A DNA stretch of 64,000 nucleotides from JBKHXF01 sp046566145 (GTDB lineage: Bacteria; Actinomycetota; Nitriliruptoria; Nitriliruptorales; Nitriliruptoraceae), in NCBI GenBank assembly GCA_046566145.1, contig JBKHXF010000008.1:226900-290899 (forward strand), written 5' to 3'. A program made the position numbers and the translations under genes. The notes beneath the pieces were generated by a model. It made no database searches, was not told the DNA's origin, and saw nothing but the letters and a program-made list of their open reading frames with translations. Position 1 is the stretch's first letter; every line of letters begins with the position of its first letter. Below are positions 23,297 through 31,786 of the stretch, in pieces.

Positions 23297-25297
23297 ATGG
23301 CGCGCATGGCAGCACGGGACGGCTGGCTCGACGACCGGCGGGCGCGGACCCTCGCCGCCCTCTGCGACACCTTCGTCGCGGCGGTACGTCCACCGGACGT
23401 GGAGGCCGGCGACCCGACCGGGTTCTGGGCCCGCACCGCGTCCGACCTCGGCGCGCCGGCGGCCGTCGCCCGGCGCCTCGGCGTCGTCGCGACGGACGAG
23501 GACCGGGCCGGGATCGGGCAGCTCCTCGACCTGCTGCGCCTCGCCGGGCTGTCGCGGCTGCCGCAGGGCGGCCGCGAGGGGCTCGTGAAGGCGCTCGGCG
23601 CGGCGAACGCCGACGCGCTCGCCGCGTTCGACGCGCTGCGGGCCCTGACGATGCTCGAGGTGTACGGCCGCGGCGGGGCCGGCGTCGGCAACCCGATGTG
23701 GGAGCAGCTCGGCTACGGCGGGCCGCCGCCGGCGCCGCCGGTGGAGCGCACCGGCATCGAGCCGCTCGTCCCGACCGCCGACGCCGCCCTCGACGGGTGG
23801 GAGCTCGAGTGCGACGTGGTCGTGGTCGGGTCCGGCTCGGGCGGCGGGGTCATCGCCGGCGAGCTGGCCGCGGCCGGCCGCGACGTCGTCGTGCTGGAGG
23901 CCGGCGGGCACGTCGAGGAGGACGGGTTCGCCGCCGACGAGCTCACCGCGCTCGAGACGACCTACTGGCGTGGCGGGGTCCAGCTCACCGACGACGGCAA
24001 CGTCGCGGTCCTCGCCGGCGCGACGCTCGGCGGCGGGTCGACGATCAACTGGCAGAACTGCGTCGCGCCGCCGGCGCACGTCCGCGAGGCGTGGGCCGAC
24101 GAGCACGGGCTGAAGGACGTCGCGACCGACGCGTTCGACGCCCACCTCGACGCCGTGCGCGAGCGCATCTCCGCGACCGACGCGTGCAGCGACATGAACC
24201 CGTCGAACGCGGCGCTGCAGCGCGCTGCCGAGGCGCACGGCTGGGGCTGGACGACCGCGCACCGCAACGCCGACCCGGCGACCTACTCCCCCGACACCGC
24301 CGGCCACACCGGCTACGGCGACCGCTCCGGCTCCAAGCAGGGGACGCTGCGGACCTACCTCGCCGACGCGGCCCGCGCCGGCGGCCGCATCGTCACCGGC
24401 TGCACCGTCCGGGCCGTGACCGTGCGGCACGGCCGGGCCACCGGGGTCGTCGGCACGTGGCGCAGCGCCGGCGGCCGCGAGGTCGAGGTGACCGTGAAGG
24501 CGCGGCACGTGGTGCTGGCCGCCGGCGCGCTCGAGACCCCGGCGATCCTGCTGCGCTCCCGGCTCGGCGGGCAGGCCGTCGGCCACCACCTGCGGCTCCA
24601 CCCGGTCCCGATCGTGTCCGGGTTCCACGACGAGCCGCAGCGGGCCTGGTGGGGCGCCCCGCAGACCTGCATCGTCACCGAGTTCGCGTCGCGGTACGAG
24701 GGTGGGCACGGGTTCCTGCTCGAGACCCCGCACTGGCACCCGGGGCTGTCCGCGGCGACGTTCCCGTGGCGCTCCGCCCGCGACCACAAGCTGCTGATGG
24801 GCCGCTTCGCGGAGGTGTCGACGTTCATCGCGGTGACCCGCGAGCGCGGGTCGGGCCGCGTCACCCTCGACGACGCCGGCGAGGCGGTCGTGACCCACCC
24901 GCTCGACGACCCGCTCGACCAGCGGATGCTGCGCGACGCGGTCGCGCTGATGCTGCGGGCCCACGTCGCCGCCGGCGCCCGCACCGTCGTCGACCTGCAC
25001 CCGGACCGGACCGTGTGGCGCCGCGGCGACGACGTCGAGGCCGCCGCCGACCGGATGGCGACCCGCACGATCGGTGCCGGCGGTCGCGTGATGTTCTCGG
25101 CGCACCAGATGGGCTCGGCCCGGCTCGGGGACGACGCCGCGACGAGCGTCGGGACGCCCGAGGGGCACCTGCACGACGTCGCGAACGTGTGGATCGGGGA
25201 CACGTCGGCGTTCCCGACCGCGGTCGGGTCGAACCCGATGCTGACCTGCATGGCGCTGGCGCGGCGGACCGCGCACGCGCTGCTGGCGGCCGGCTGA
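23297..25297 (+). CDS. GMC-family FAD oxidoreductase (long-chain alcohol oxidase-like)
   Basis: A 666-residue flavoenzyme. Residues about 1-150 form a helical N-terminal region like that of long-chain fatty alcohol oxidases. The FAD-binding motif VVVGSGSGGGVIA follows at about residue 175, then LEAGG, the GMC segment GGGSTINWQN, and the C-terminal HQMGSARLG and VGSNPMLT motifs that hold the active-site histidine region. It probably oxidises an alcohol or sterol; the substrate is not predictable. The ATG at 23297 is weakly supported (a second ATG lies at 23306). A TACGGT -10 lies at 23248. The gene overlaps the cyclodeaminase-like gene by one base. Confidence 0.82.
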   Translation: MARMAARDGWLDDRRARTLAALCDTFVAAVRPPDVEAGDPTGFWARTASDLGAPAAVARRLGVVATDEDRAGIGQLLDLLRLAGLSRLPQGGREGLVKALGAANADALAAFDALRALTMLEVYGRGGAGVGNPMWEQLGYGGPPPAPPVERTGIEPLVPTADAALDGWELECDVVVVGSGSGGGVIAGELAAAGRDVVVLEAGGHVEEDGFAADELTALETTYWRGGVQLTDDGNVAVLAGATLGGGSTINWQNCVAPPAHVREAWADEHGLKDVATDAFDAHLDAVRERISATDACSDMNPSNAALQRAAEAHGWGWTTAHRNADPATYSPDTAGHTGYGDRSGSKQGTLRTYLADAARAGGRIVTGCTVRAVTVRHGRATGVVGTWRSAGGREVEVTVKARHVVLAAGALETPAILLRSRLGGQAVGHHLRLHPVPIVSGFHDEPQRAWWGAPQTCIVTEFASRYEGGHGFLLETPHWHPGLSAATFPWRSARDHKLLMGRFAEVSTFIAVTRERGSGRVTLDDAGEAVVTHPLDDPLDQRMLRDAVALMLRAHVAAGARTVVDLHPDRTVWRRGDDVEAAADRMATRTIGAGGRVMFSAHQMGSARLGDDAATSVGTPEGHLHDVANVWIGDTSAFPTAVGSNPMLTCMALARRTAHALLAAG

Positions 25298-26184
25298 TGC
25301 GCTGGCTCGACGGGGCGACGCTTCGCGGGGTGCTGCCGATGTCGGCGTGCATCGACGCGATGGAGTCGGCGTTCTCCCCGGACCGGGAGACCCCGCTGCG
25401 GACCGCGCTCGCCGGCTCGCTGGTGATGCCCGGCCGCGTCGGGGCGCACACCGGCGTGAAGGTCGTCTCCACCGTGCCGGGGTCACCCGCCGGGATCGTG
25501 GTCGCGTTCGGGCCCGACGGTGCGCCGCTCGGGCTCGTGGACGGGCCGACCCTGACGGCCCTGCGGACGGCCGCCGGCGCGGGTCTCGCGACCCGCCTGC
25601 TGGCCGCGCCGGCGGCCGCGACGCTCGCGATGCTCGGCGCCGGCGCGATGGCGCCCGACCAGGTCGCCGCGGTCCGGGCCGTGCGCCCGATCACCCGCGT
25701 GCTGGTGTGGAGCCGCGACCCCGCGAACGCCGCCCGCCTCGCCGACGCCCTCGCCGCCGACGGTGTCGAGGCGCAGGTCGCGGCCGACCCGTCAGCCGCG
25801 GTCGCGGAGGCGGACGTGGTGTCGTGCGCGACCCCCGCGACCGAGCCGCTGTTCGACGCCGGCGCGGTCCGGCCGGGCACGCACGTCAACGCCGTCGGGG
25901 CGTTCACGCCGGCGATGTGCGAGGTGCCGCCGGCGCTCGTACGGGACGCGTTCGTCGTGGTGGACGACCGGGACGCCGCGGCGGCCGAGGCCGGCGACCT
26001 GCTGCGCGCCGGCCGCGGCCCCGACGCGACCGTCGCCGACCTGCTCGCCGCGCCGCCGGCGCACGACCCGGGCCGGGTGACGCTGTTCAAGTCGGTCGGG
26101 ATCGCCAGCCAGGACGTCGTCGCCGCGGTCGCCGCGCTGGCGCGTGCCGACGCCGCCGGCGCGGGGACGGTCCTGCCCGGCTGA
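25297..26184 (+). CDS. Ornithine cyclodeaminase / mu-crystallin family protein
   Basis: A 295-residue NAD(P)-binding protein of the OCD/mu-crystallin family. It has the N-terminal substrate-domain pattern (TGVKVVSTVPG, LGLVDGPTLTALRTAAGAGLAT), a Rossmann motif LGAGAMAPDQ around residue 113-119 and a C-terminal TLFKSVGIASQD, which is strongly diagnostic. Family members include ornithine cyclodeaminase, alanine dehydrogenase and ketimine reductases, so the reaction is not settled. The ATG overlaps the GMC stop (TGATG), implying coupled expression. It converges with the HepT gene. Confidence 0.85.
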   Translation: MRWLDGATLRGVLPMSACIDAMESAFSPDRETPLRTALAGSLVMPGRVGAHTGVKVVSTVPGSPAGIVVAFGPDGAPLGLVDGPTLTALRTAAGAGLATRLLAAPAAATLAMLGAGAMAPDQVAAVRAVRPITRVLVWSRDPANAARLADALAADGVEAQVAADPSAAVAEADVVSCATPATEPLFDAGAVRPGTHVNAVGAFTPAMCEVPPALVRDAFVVVDDRDAAAAEAGDLLRAGRGPDATVADLLAAPPAHDPGRVTLFKSVGIASQDVVAAVAALARADAAGAGTVLPG

Positions 26185-26241
26185 GCCGCCCGAGGTCCTC
26201 CGGACGACGGCGACCGACCCGTCAGCCGGGAACGGACGACC

Positions 26242-26604
26242 TCACAGCCCCTCCCCCAAGGCGGCCTGGGCCTGCTCGATCCCCGGCGCGAGCGATGCGT
26301 GCCACTCCCGCAGGTCGACGGAGAGCGTGAGCCACGTCTGCTCCCGGTCGATGGCGTCGTACTGGTGGATGACGAAGTTGCGGTTGGCGACCGCGAGGGC
26401 CCAGTCGACGCCCTCCGGAGCTGCCACACCCGGCCTGGACAGCCGGTTCGCTGCCTCGCCCAGCTTCATCATCAGCGAGTCGCCGGCCTCCTGCAGGAGC
26501 TCGTCCGTGAGGTAGCAGTCCCTTCCGCGCTCGACGATCTGGTCTGCCTTCGACAGCCAGTCGTGGATGTGGAGCAACTCCTTGGCAGCCCGCCGATCCA
26601 TCAC
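26242..26604 (-). CDS. HepT-family ribonuclease toxin
   Basis: A 120-residue helical HEPN (DUF86) protein. The catalytic RX4HXY motif is intact as RNFVIHQY around residues 74-81. Known HepT toxins are RNases silenced by AMPylation from their MNT partner on a tyrosine in this motif. The GTG at 26604 overlaps the antitoxin stop (GTGA), with an ATG directly following at 26601. It is encoded after the nucleotidyltransferase, the reverse of some HepT/MntA operons. Confidence 0.82.
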   Translation of the reverse strand: MMDRRAAKELLHIHDWLSKADQIVERGRDCYLTDELLQEAGDSLMMKLGEAANRLSRPGVAAPEGVDWALAVANRNFVIHQYDAIDREQTWLTLSVDLREWHASLAPGIEQAQAALGEGL

Positions 26605-27074
26605 AACACCACCGCATCCTGCCGGATGTCCTCGTCTCGCTGCGGGTGCAGGCCGCCGTACGGGACGAGGTCGATCTCGCGCCCCAGGACTTCCTCGAGC
26701 AACTGCTTGAACCGGAGGAACGAGAACGTCGACGTGCCGGGGGGTGCCTCGACCAGCAGGTCGATGTCGGAGTCCGCCTGTGCTTCCTCGCGGGCGACGG
26801 AACCGAAGGCCGCCAGGCGCCGGTAGCCGCCCTCGTCGGCCAGCGCCTTCAACACCGGCGTGGCTGCTCGGAGCAGGAGTGCTGGGTGCAGCTGTGACAG
26901 GTCTCCCCCGGCCGCGAGCTGCTGGCTGACCGCGGGTTGGGAGATCCCCAAGGCCTCGGCCACCTCCCGCTGGGTCATCCCCGTCGAGACCATGGCCCGA
27001 AGAGCGACCACACGACGGAGACGCGCGAGTTCCTCCCCTCGCTGTGCCTCACGGTACTCGCGCACCAAGTCCAT
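26601..27074 (-). CDS. MNT-type nucleotidyltransferase antitoxin with N-terminal HTH
   Basis: A 157-residue protein fusing two domains. Residues about 30-55 are a Cro/C1-like helix-turn-helix (GMTQREVAEALGISQPAVSQQ). Residues about 80-150 are a minimal nucleotidyltransferase with the GSX10DXD signature (GSVAREEAQADSDID). The latter is the MntA activity that inactivates HepT. Most MntA proteins lack a DNA-binding domain; here it would also let the antitoxin repress its own operon. A perfect ATAAGG-AGA-CCTTAT palindrome covers the ATG. The mRNA is probably leaderless, with TAAGGT 6 bases before the ATG at 27074. Confidence 0.82.
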   Translation of the reverse strand: MDLVREYREAQRGEELARLRRVVALRAMVSTGMTQREVAEALGISQPAVSQQLAAGGDLSQLHPALLLRAATPVLKALADEGGYRRLAAFGSVAREEAQADSDIDLLVEAPPGTSTFSFLRFKQLLEEVLGREIDLVPYGGLHPQRDEDIRQDAVVL

Positions 27075-27087
27075 AAGGAGACCTTAT
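27073..27087. promoter_or_regulatory. Palindromic operator on the HTH-MNT start and -10
   Basis: ATAAGGAGACCTTAT is a perfect 6+6 inverted repeat with a 3-base centre, conspicuously AT-rich here. On the minus strand it contains a TAAGGT -10 (27086-27081), 6 bases, and the first two bases of the ATG at 27074. A protein bound here would block initiation on a leaderless mRNA; the HTH half of the antitoxin is the obvious candidate. Confidence 0.65.
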
Positions 27088-27146
27088 CACCGGCGATGGG
27101 ATGGTGCTGCCGCTCGCCGGACCGCGGGCCCATCGGAGCGACAACC

Positions 27147-27809
27147 TCACGGCCCCTGCGGCGTCACGAACGTCGGCCGCCGATCCGACGGCGCCGGGAT
27201 CCGGTCGTACACCTCCACCGCACCCGTGTCACCCACGAGGAACACGTTCCTCGCCTCGTGCGGCACCGCCACCTCCAGCCGCTTCCCCGACACGAACTCC
27301 ACCTCCACCGTCCGCGCCCCACCCGGGAACATCCACAACGACAGGTGTAACCACCCAGCCGCGGTCCCCTCCTCGAACCGAGCCCCCGGCACCTCCACCC
27401 CGTCCAACCACACCCGCACCGGCGCATCCGTCCCGTTCACCGTCACCGACAGCACGTCGAGCACGAACCTGGCCGAACCCACAGCACCCGGCAGCGAGAG
27501 GTCGTCCTCGGTCCCATCCGGCCAACGGAGCACCGGCCGGCCGAACGACTCCAACTCCCCGGTCAACACCACCCCCTCGAACGCGGCCACGAAGTGCTCC
27601 ATCGTCAGTGCATCGGCCCGTCCCGGCCACGGCTGGTCGTAGATCACCGGCGGTTCCAACACCGCCCACGCCGCCTCGAGGTCACCCGCCGCGATCGCAT
27701 CCGCGAACGCCTGCTGCACCGGATCCGGACGACTGCACCCCGACAGCAGCACGACGACGAGCAGGGCCAGCCCGTAGCCCCGCCCCCGCCTGATCGTGCG
27801 CAACCTCAC
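27147..27809 (-). CDS. Lipoprotein, downstream copy of a tandem pair
   Basis: A 220-residue lipoprotein with a signal ending in the lipobox LLSGC. After that come QQAFADAIAAGDLEAAWAVL (a helical segment), a beta-rich middle and a C-terminal half almost identical to the neighbouring copy (LSVTVNGTDAPVRVWLDGVEVPG, then WLHLSLWMFPGG, then GKRLEVAVP and APSDRRPTFVTPQGP). The family is not recognised. GTG 27809 overlaps the upstream copy's stop as GTGA, so the two are translated together. It ends 72 bases before the HTH-MNT gene on the same strand. Confidence 0.7.
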   Translation of the reverse strand: MRLRTIRRGRGYGLALLVVVLLSGCSRPDPVQQAFADAIAAGDLEAAWAVLEPPVIYDQPWPGRADALTMEHFVAAFEGVVLTGELESFGRPVLRWPDGTEDDLSLPGAVGSARFVLDVLSVTVNGTDAPVRVWLDGVEVPGARFEEGTAAGWLHLSLWMFPGGARTVEVEFVSGKRLEVAVPHEARNVFLVGDTGAVEVYDRIPAPSDRRPTFVTPQGP

Positions 27810-28462
27810 GGCCCCTGCGGCGTCACGAACGTCGGCCGCCGATCCGACGGCGCCGGGATGCCGTCCTCGTACACCTCCACCGACCCAACGTCCGCGTTCA
27901 ACAGCACGAACGTCCACCCCGCCGGCACCGCCACCTCCAGCCGCTTCCCCGACACGAACTCCACCTCCACCGTCCGCGACCCACCCGGGAACATCCACAA
28001 CGACAGGTGCAACCAGCCACGGACCGTGCCCACCTCGAACAGAGCACCCGGCACCTCCACCCCGTCCAACCACACCCGCACCGGCGCATCCGTCCCGTTC
28101 ACCGTCACCGACAGCACCTCCCCACCGAGTTTCGCGACGCCCGGGACCGGCGGGCCGTAGAACGTGAGCGTCTCCACCGTCCCGTCGGGCCAGCGGTAGT
28201 AGGGATCACCGAACGCGTCCACCTCCCCCGTCACCACCACCCCGTCGAACGCCGCCACGAAGTGCTCGTACGTCCACGCCTCCCCCCGCCCCTCCACATG
28301 CTCGACGATCACCGGCGGCTCCAGCACCGCCCACGCCGCGCCGAGGTCACCCGCCGCGATCGCATCCGCGAACGCCTGCTGGTCGGGATCCGTTCGAACA
28401 CACCCGGCGGCCAGTGTCACGACGGCCGCCATCAGCGCGATCCGCGTCGCCCACCGGTTCAC
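27806..28462 (-). CDS. Lipoprotein, upstream copy of a tandem pair
   Basis: A 218-residue paralogue of the next gene, with signal peptide and lipobox (LAAGC, cysteine at about residue 21). The N-terminal helical segment and the C-terminal 100 residues match the other copy closely. The middle (about residues 75-115) and a short stretch near 190 have diverged. The GTG at 28462 is preceded by GAGAGGGG at 5 bases. The function is unknown. No enzyme motif is visible; a sensing, binding or envelope role is possible but unproven. Confidence 0.7.
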   Translation of the reverse strand: MNRWATRIALMAAVVTLAAGCVRTDPDQQAFADAIAAGDLGAAWAVLEPPVIVEHVEGRGEAWTYEHFVAAFDGVVVTGEVDAFGDPYYRWPDGTVETLTFYGPPVPGVAKLGGEVLSVTVNGTDAPVRVWLDGVEVPGALFEVGTVRGWLHLSLWMFPGGSRTVEVEFVSGKRLEVAVPAGWTFVLLNADVGSVEVYEDGIPAPSDRRPTFVTPQGP

Positions 28463-28733
28463 GAACCCCTCTCCCCGGTCGGGCGGGGCGGAAGCCTTCC
28501 GAGCATCAGCTCCCACAGGCAGTTCGAGTTGACCAGGCCGAACCGGATCGCGGGGCAGGCCGACCCCGGCAGCCCCCATGCTGGACTCCCCTCGTCCCGG
28601 TCGCACCGACACGACCCCCGCGCCACATGCTAGGTCTCGAGCCACGCTCGCTCAAGCATCGCGCTGTGCGGGGACCCAGTCAGGCGATGCGCCGGCCACC
28701 AGGTCCGGTGTCGCACTCGTGCTACACGCGGGG

Positions 28734-28739
28734 TACCAT
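28734..28739 (+). promoter_or_regulatory. -10 element of the leaderless Phd/VapC-type module
   Basis: TACCAT is followed by 6 bases and the ATG at 28746, so transcription probably starts at the ATG. It lies at the end of the 283-base gap after the lipoprotein pair, in which I see no other gene. Confidence 0.55.
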
Positions 28740-28745
28740 GCAGGC

Positions 28746-28997
28746 ATGACGAGGACCATCACGCAGCGCGAACTGCGCAACGACAGCGGCGCGATCATGC
28801 GTGCGCTCGACCGCGGCGAGGACTTCATCGTCACCCGCAACGGCGTCCCCGTCGGTGAGCTCCGGCCCGCACGGCGCCGGTTCGTGTCCCGACAGCTCCT
28901 GCTCGAGGCCTTCCGCGACGCACCGTCCATCGACGCCGAACGGTTCCGTGAGGACCTCGACGCCGTGGCGTCGCAGGACGCCGAGCCGATGGCGTGA
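28746..28997 (+). CDS. Phd/YefM-like antitoxin
   Basis: An 83-residue antitoxin. Its N-terminal TRTITQRELRNDSGAIMRAL and FIVTRNGVPVGEL are typical of the Phd/YefM DNA-binding fold, which would repress the operon. The arginine-rich RRRFVS and the following acidic helix are the toxin-binding tail. The ATG at 28746 is the right start: it lies 6 bases after TACCAT. The toxin GTG overlaps its stop by 4 bases. Confidence 0.82.
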   Translation: MTRTITQRELRNDSGAIMRALDRGEDFIVTRNGVPVGELRPARRRFVSRQLLLEAFRDAPSIDAERFREDLDAVASQDAEPMA

Positions 28998-29410
28998 GCG
29001 AGCCGTTGCCCGGCGCGCACGGGCTGCTCGACACCTCCGTGGTGATCGCGCTGGATGTGCTGACTCCGGAGCAGCTGCCCGAGGAGCCGTCGATCTGCGC
29101 GCTGACCCTCGCCGAACTCGCCGCGGGTCCGCTCGCGACCGACGACGAGCACGAGCGGGCACGTCGACAGGACCGTCTCCAGCGGGTCGAGGCGCTCCTC
29201 GACCCGCTGCCGTTCGACGCCGCAGCGGCACGGGCCTACGGGCGCGTCTTCGCGGCCACGCAAGCAGCGGACCGCAAGCCGCGAGGCGCGCGGGCCGTCG
29301 ACCTGATGATCGCCGCGGTCGCCCTGGCCCAGGGACTGCCCCTGTTCACGCGCAACCCGCAGGATGTCGACCACCTCCGCAGCGTCGGGCTGGACGTGCG
29401 CGCCGTCTGA
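28994..29410 (+). CDS. VapC-like PIN-domain toxin
   Basis: A 138-residue PIN-domain ribonuclease. The acidic active-site residues are visible: D in GLLDTSVVIAL near residue 13, E in LTLAELAAG, and D in GARAVDLMIAAVAL plus FTRNPQDV near the C-terminus. It would cleave RNA when free of its Phd-type partner. GTGA overlap with the antitoxin gives coupled translation. The gene ends 24 bases before the convergent FdhF-like gene. Confidence 0.85.
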   Translation: MSEPLPGAHGLLDTSVVIALDVLTPEQLPEEPSICALTLAELAAGPLATDDEHERARRQDRLQRVEALLDPLPFDAAAARAYGRVFAATQAADRKPRGARAVDLMIAAVALAQGLPLFTRNPQDVDHLRSVGLDVRAV

Positions 29411-29434
29411 CGAGGCCGGCCGTCCGGACCCGGG

Positions 29435-31786
29435 TCAGCCGCGCCGGCGGAGGGCGATCCACACGGCCTTGCTGACCGGGGTGTTGGAGCGCCGGGCGAC
29501 CCGGTCGAGCGGGACGAGGACGTTGGTCTCCGGGAAGTACGCGGCGCAGTTGCCACGCGGGACGTCGTAGGGGACCGTCACGAACGCCTCCGCGACCCGC
29601 TCGACCCCGTCGTCGTGGAGGCCGACGAGGTCGACCACGTCGCCGCCGGCGAGCGCGGCCGCGGCGAGGTCGTCGGCGTGGCAGAACACCACGCGCCGGC
29701 CGCCCTGCACGCCGCGGTAGCGGTCGTCGTCGCCGTACAGCTGGGTGTTGAACTGGTCGTGGCTGCGCACCGTCATCAGCAGCAGCGGCCCGCCGGGCAG
29801 GTCGCACGCCGGCGGCTCGGTCACCGGGACCTCGGCGGTGGTCAGCACCGCCAGCCCGTCGGGGGTGGTGAACCGGCCCTCCCGGGGCCCGTTGGGCAGC
29901 GCGAACCCGTCCGGGTCGGCGAGGCGCGCCTCGTAGTCCTCGAAGCCCGGCACGGTCGCCTCGATGGCCGCCCGGATGCGCTCGTACGACGCGGCCATCC
30001 CCTCCCAGTCGACCGGGTGGTCCGGACCGAGGGTCGCGCGGGCGAGGCCGGCGACGACGTCGACCTCGCTGCGCAGGTGCACCGACGGCGGGTCGACCTG
30101 CCCCCGCGACGACGTGACGATGCCCATCGAGTTCTCGACGCTGACGATCCGCTCGCGGCCGTCGGGGCCGACGTCGCGGTCGGTTCGGGCCAGGCACGGC
30201 AGGATCACGGCGCAGCGGCCGGTCACCAGGTGCGAGCGGTTCAGCGTGGTCGACACCTGCACGGTCAGGTCGGTCGAGCGCAGCGCCGCCGCGGTGACCT
30301 CGGTGTCGGGCGTGGCGGACAGGAAGTTGCCGCCCAGCCCCACGAACACCTTCACCCGGCCGTCCCGCATCGCCCGGATCGCGTCGACGGTGTCGAGGCC
30401 GTGCTCCCGCGGCGAGGTGATGCCGAGGGTCGCGTCGAGCGCGTCGAGGAACGGCGCCGGCGGCCGCTCCCAGATGCCGACGGTGCGGTCGCCCTGGACG
30501 TTGGAGTGCCCCCGCACCGGGCACAGCCCGGCCCCGGGGATGCCGATCGCGCCGCGCAGCAGCGCGAGGTTCACGACCTGCTGGATGGTCGCGACCGCGT
30601 GCTCGTGCTGGGTGAGGCCCATCGCCCAGCACCACACGATGCGTCGGGTCGTGCACAGCAGGTCAGCGAGCGCCTCCATCGACGCGCGCGGGACCCCCGA
30701 CTCGGCCTCGAGCAGGTCCCAGTCGAGCGTGCGCAGGTGGGCGGCGAGGTCGTCGTACCCGCGGGTCCGGTCGGCGACGAAGCCGCGGTCGACGGCGCTG
30801 CTGGGCGCGGCGTCCTCGCGGGCGACCAGGGCCTTCTGCACGCCGGTGAGCAGCGCCAGGTCGCCGCCGATCCGCACCGGCAGGAACGTCCTCGCGAGCC
30901 TCGTCGGGACGCCGGCGACCGCCTTCGGGCCGCGGCGCAGGTCGTGGAAGTCGCGCGGGTTCACGACCGACACGAGCCCCGCCTCGGGCAGCGGGTTCAC
31001 GGCGACGACGTGAGCGCCGCGCCGGACCGCACGCTGCAGCGCGGTGAGCATCCGCGGGTGGTTCGTCCCGGGGTTCTGCCCGAGCACGACGAGGACGTCG
31101 GCCTCCTCCACGTCGGTGAGCGTCACCGTGCCCTTGCCGATGCCGATGGTCTCCGTCAGGGCCGTGCCGGACGACTCGTGGCACATGTTCGAGCAGTCGG
31201 GCAGGTTGTTGGTCCCGTAGGCCCGGACGAACGCCTGGTACAGGAACGCGGCCTCGTTCGACGCCCGGCCGGAGGTGTAGAAGACGGCCTCGCCGGGTGA
31301 CGCGAGCCGGCCGAGGTGGTCGGCGACGATCCCGAGCGCCTCGCCCCAGGTCGCCGGCTCGTAGTGGGTCGCGCCGGGGCGCAGCACCATCGGGTGGGTG
31401 AGCCGCCCCTGCGCGTGCAGCCACCGGTCACGCTGGTCGGCCAGCTCCGCCACCGAGTGCCGGGCGAAGAACGCCGGGTCGACCCGACCCTCCTGCACGG
31501 CGTCGGCGACGGCCTTCGCGCCGTTCTCGCAGAACTCCGCGAACGACCGGTCCCCCGCGGCCGGGTCGGGCCACGCGCACGACGGGCAGTCGAACCCGCC
31601 CGGCTGGTTGAGGGTGCCGAGGAGCTTCAGGCTCCGCGCCGGCGAGGTCGCCTGCAGCATGTGCCGCACCGTCGAGGTGACCGCGGGGATCCCGCCGGCG
31701 GTCACGGCCCGCCCGGTGACGCGAGGCGCGCCCGGCTCCGCCGGCGGCTGCGCCGCCGGGACGGGGTGGTGGGGGCGGTCGGTCAC
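29435..31786 (-). CDS. FdhF/YdeP-family molybdopterin oxidoreductase
   Basis: A 783-residue molybdopterin oxidoreductase. The N-terminal part has GGFDCPSCAWPDP, the YdeP/FdhF hallmark, but no complete four-cysteine 4Fe-4S motif. Next come VFYTSGRASNEAAFLYQ, LPDCSNMCHESSG, and GHSNVQGDRTVGI. The C-terminal molybdopterin dinucleotide-binding domain starts near LLLMTVRSHDQFNTQLYG. Substrate is uncertain; related proteins are called alternative formate dehydrogenases or acid-resistance proteins. The GTG at 31786 overlaps the fdhD stop by 4 bases, consistent with FdhD delivering sulfur to its cofactor. Confidence 0.85.
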   Translation of the reverse strand: MTDRPHHPVPAAQPPAEPGAPRVTGRAVTAGGIPAVTSTVRHMLQATSPARSLKLLGTLNQPGGFDCPSCAWPDPAAGDRSFAEFCENGAKAVADAVQEGRVDPAFFARHSVAELADQRDRWLHAQGRLTHPMVLRPGATHYEPATWGEALGIVADHLGRLASPGEAVFYTSGRASNEAAFLYQAFVRAYGTNNLPDCSNMCHESSGTALTETIGIGKGTVTLTDVEEADVLVVLGQNPGTNHPRMLTALQRAVRRGAHVVAVNPLPEAGLVSVVNPRDFHDLRRGPKAVAGVPTRLARTFLPVRIGGDLALLTGVQKALVAREDAAPSSAVDRGFVADRTRGYDDLAAHLRTLDWDLLEAESGVPRASMEALADLLCTTRRIVWCWAMGLTQHEHAVATIQQVVNLALLRGAIGIPGAGLCPVRGHSNVQGDRTVGIWERPPAPFLDALDATLGITSPREHGLDTVDAIRAMRDGRVKVFVGLGGNFLSATPDTEVTAAALRSTDLTVQVSTTLNRSHLVTGRCAVILPCLARTDRDVGPDGRERIVSVENSMGIVTSSRGQVDPPSVHLRSEVDVVAGLARATLGPDHPVDWEGMAASYERIRAAIEATVPGFEDYEARLADPDGFALPNGPREGRFTTPDGLAVLTTAEVPVTEPPACDLPGGPLLLMTVRSHDQFNTQLYGDDDRYRGVQGGRRVVFCHADDLAAAALAGGDVVDLVGLHDDGVERVAEAFVTVPYDVPRGNCAAYFPETNVLVPLDRVARRSNTPVSKAVWIALRRRG

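Larger units (their letters stand above)
27147..28462 (-). repeat. Tandem gene duplication
   Basis: The two lipoprotein genes are offset by about 659 bases and share long near-identical DNA blocks. The clearest are the 3' ends (27147-27200 against 27806-27859) and the segments around 27270-27470 and 27930-28115. Even the CAACCTCACGGCCCCTGCGG around each stop is repeated. This points to a recent duplication. Confidence 0.8.

Noticed and set aside
22166..25486. A 1106-residue minus-strand open frame
   Set aside because: Only its first 426 bases (22166-22591) make a sensible protein with a ribosome binding site. The rest is antisense to the GMC oxidoreductase and the cyclodeaminase-like gene.
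28463..28745. Possible small gene or RNA between the lipoproteins and the Phd/VapC module
   Set aside because: No start with a ribosome binding site gives a plausible protein, and no tRNA or riboswitch pattern was found.
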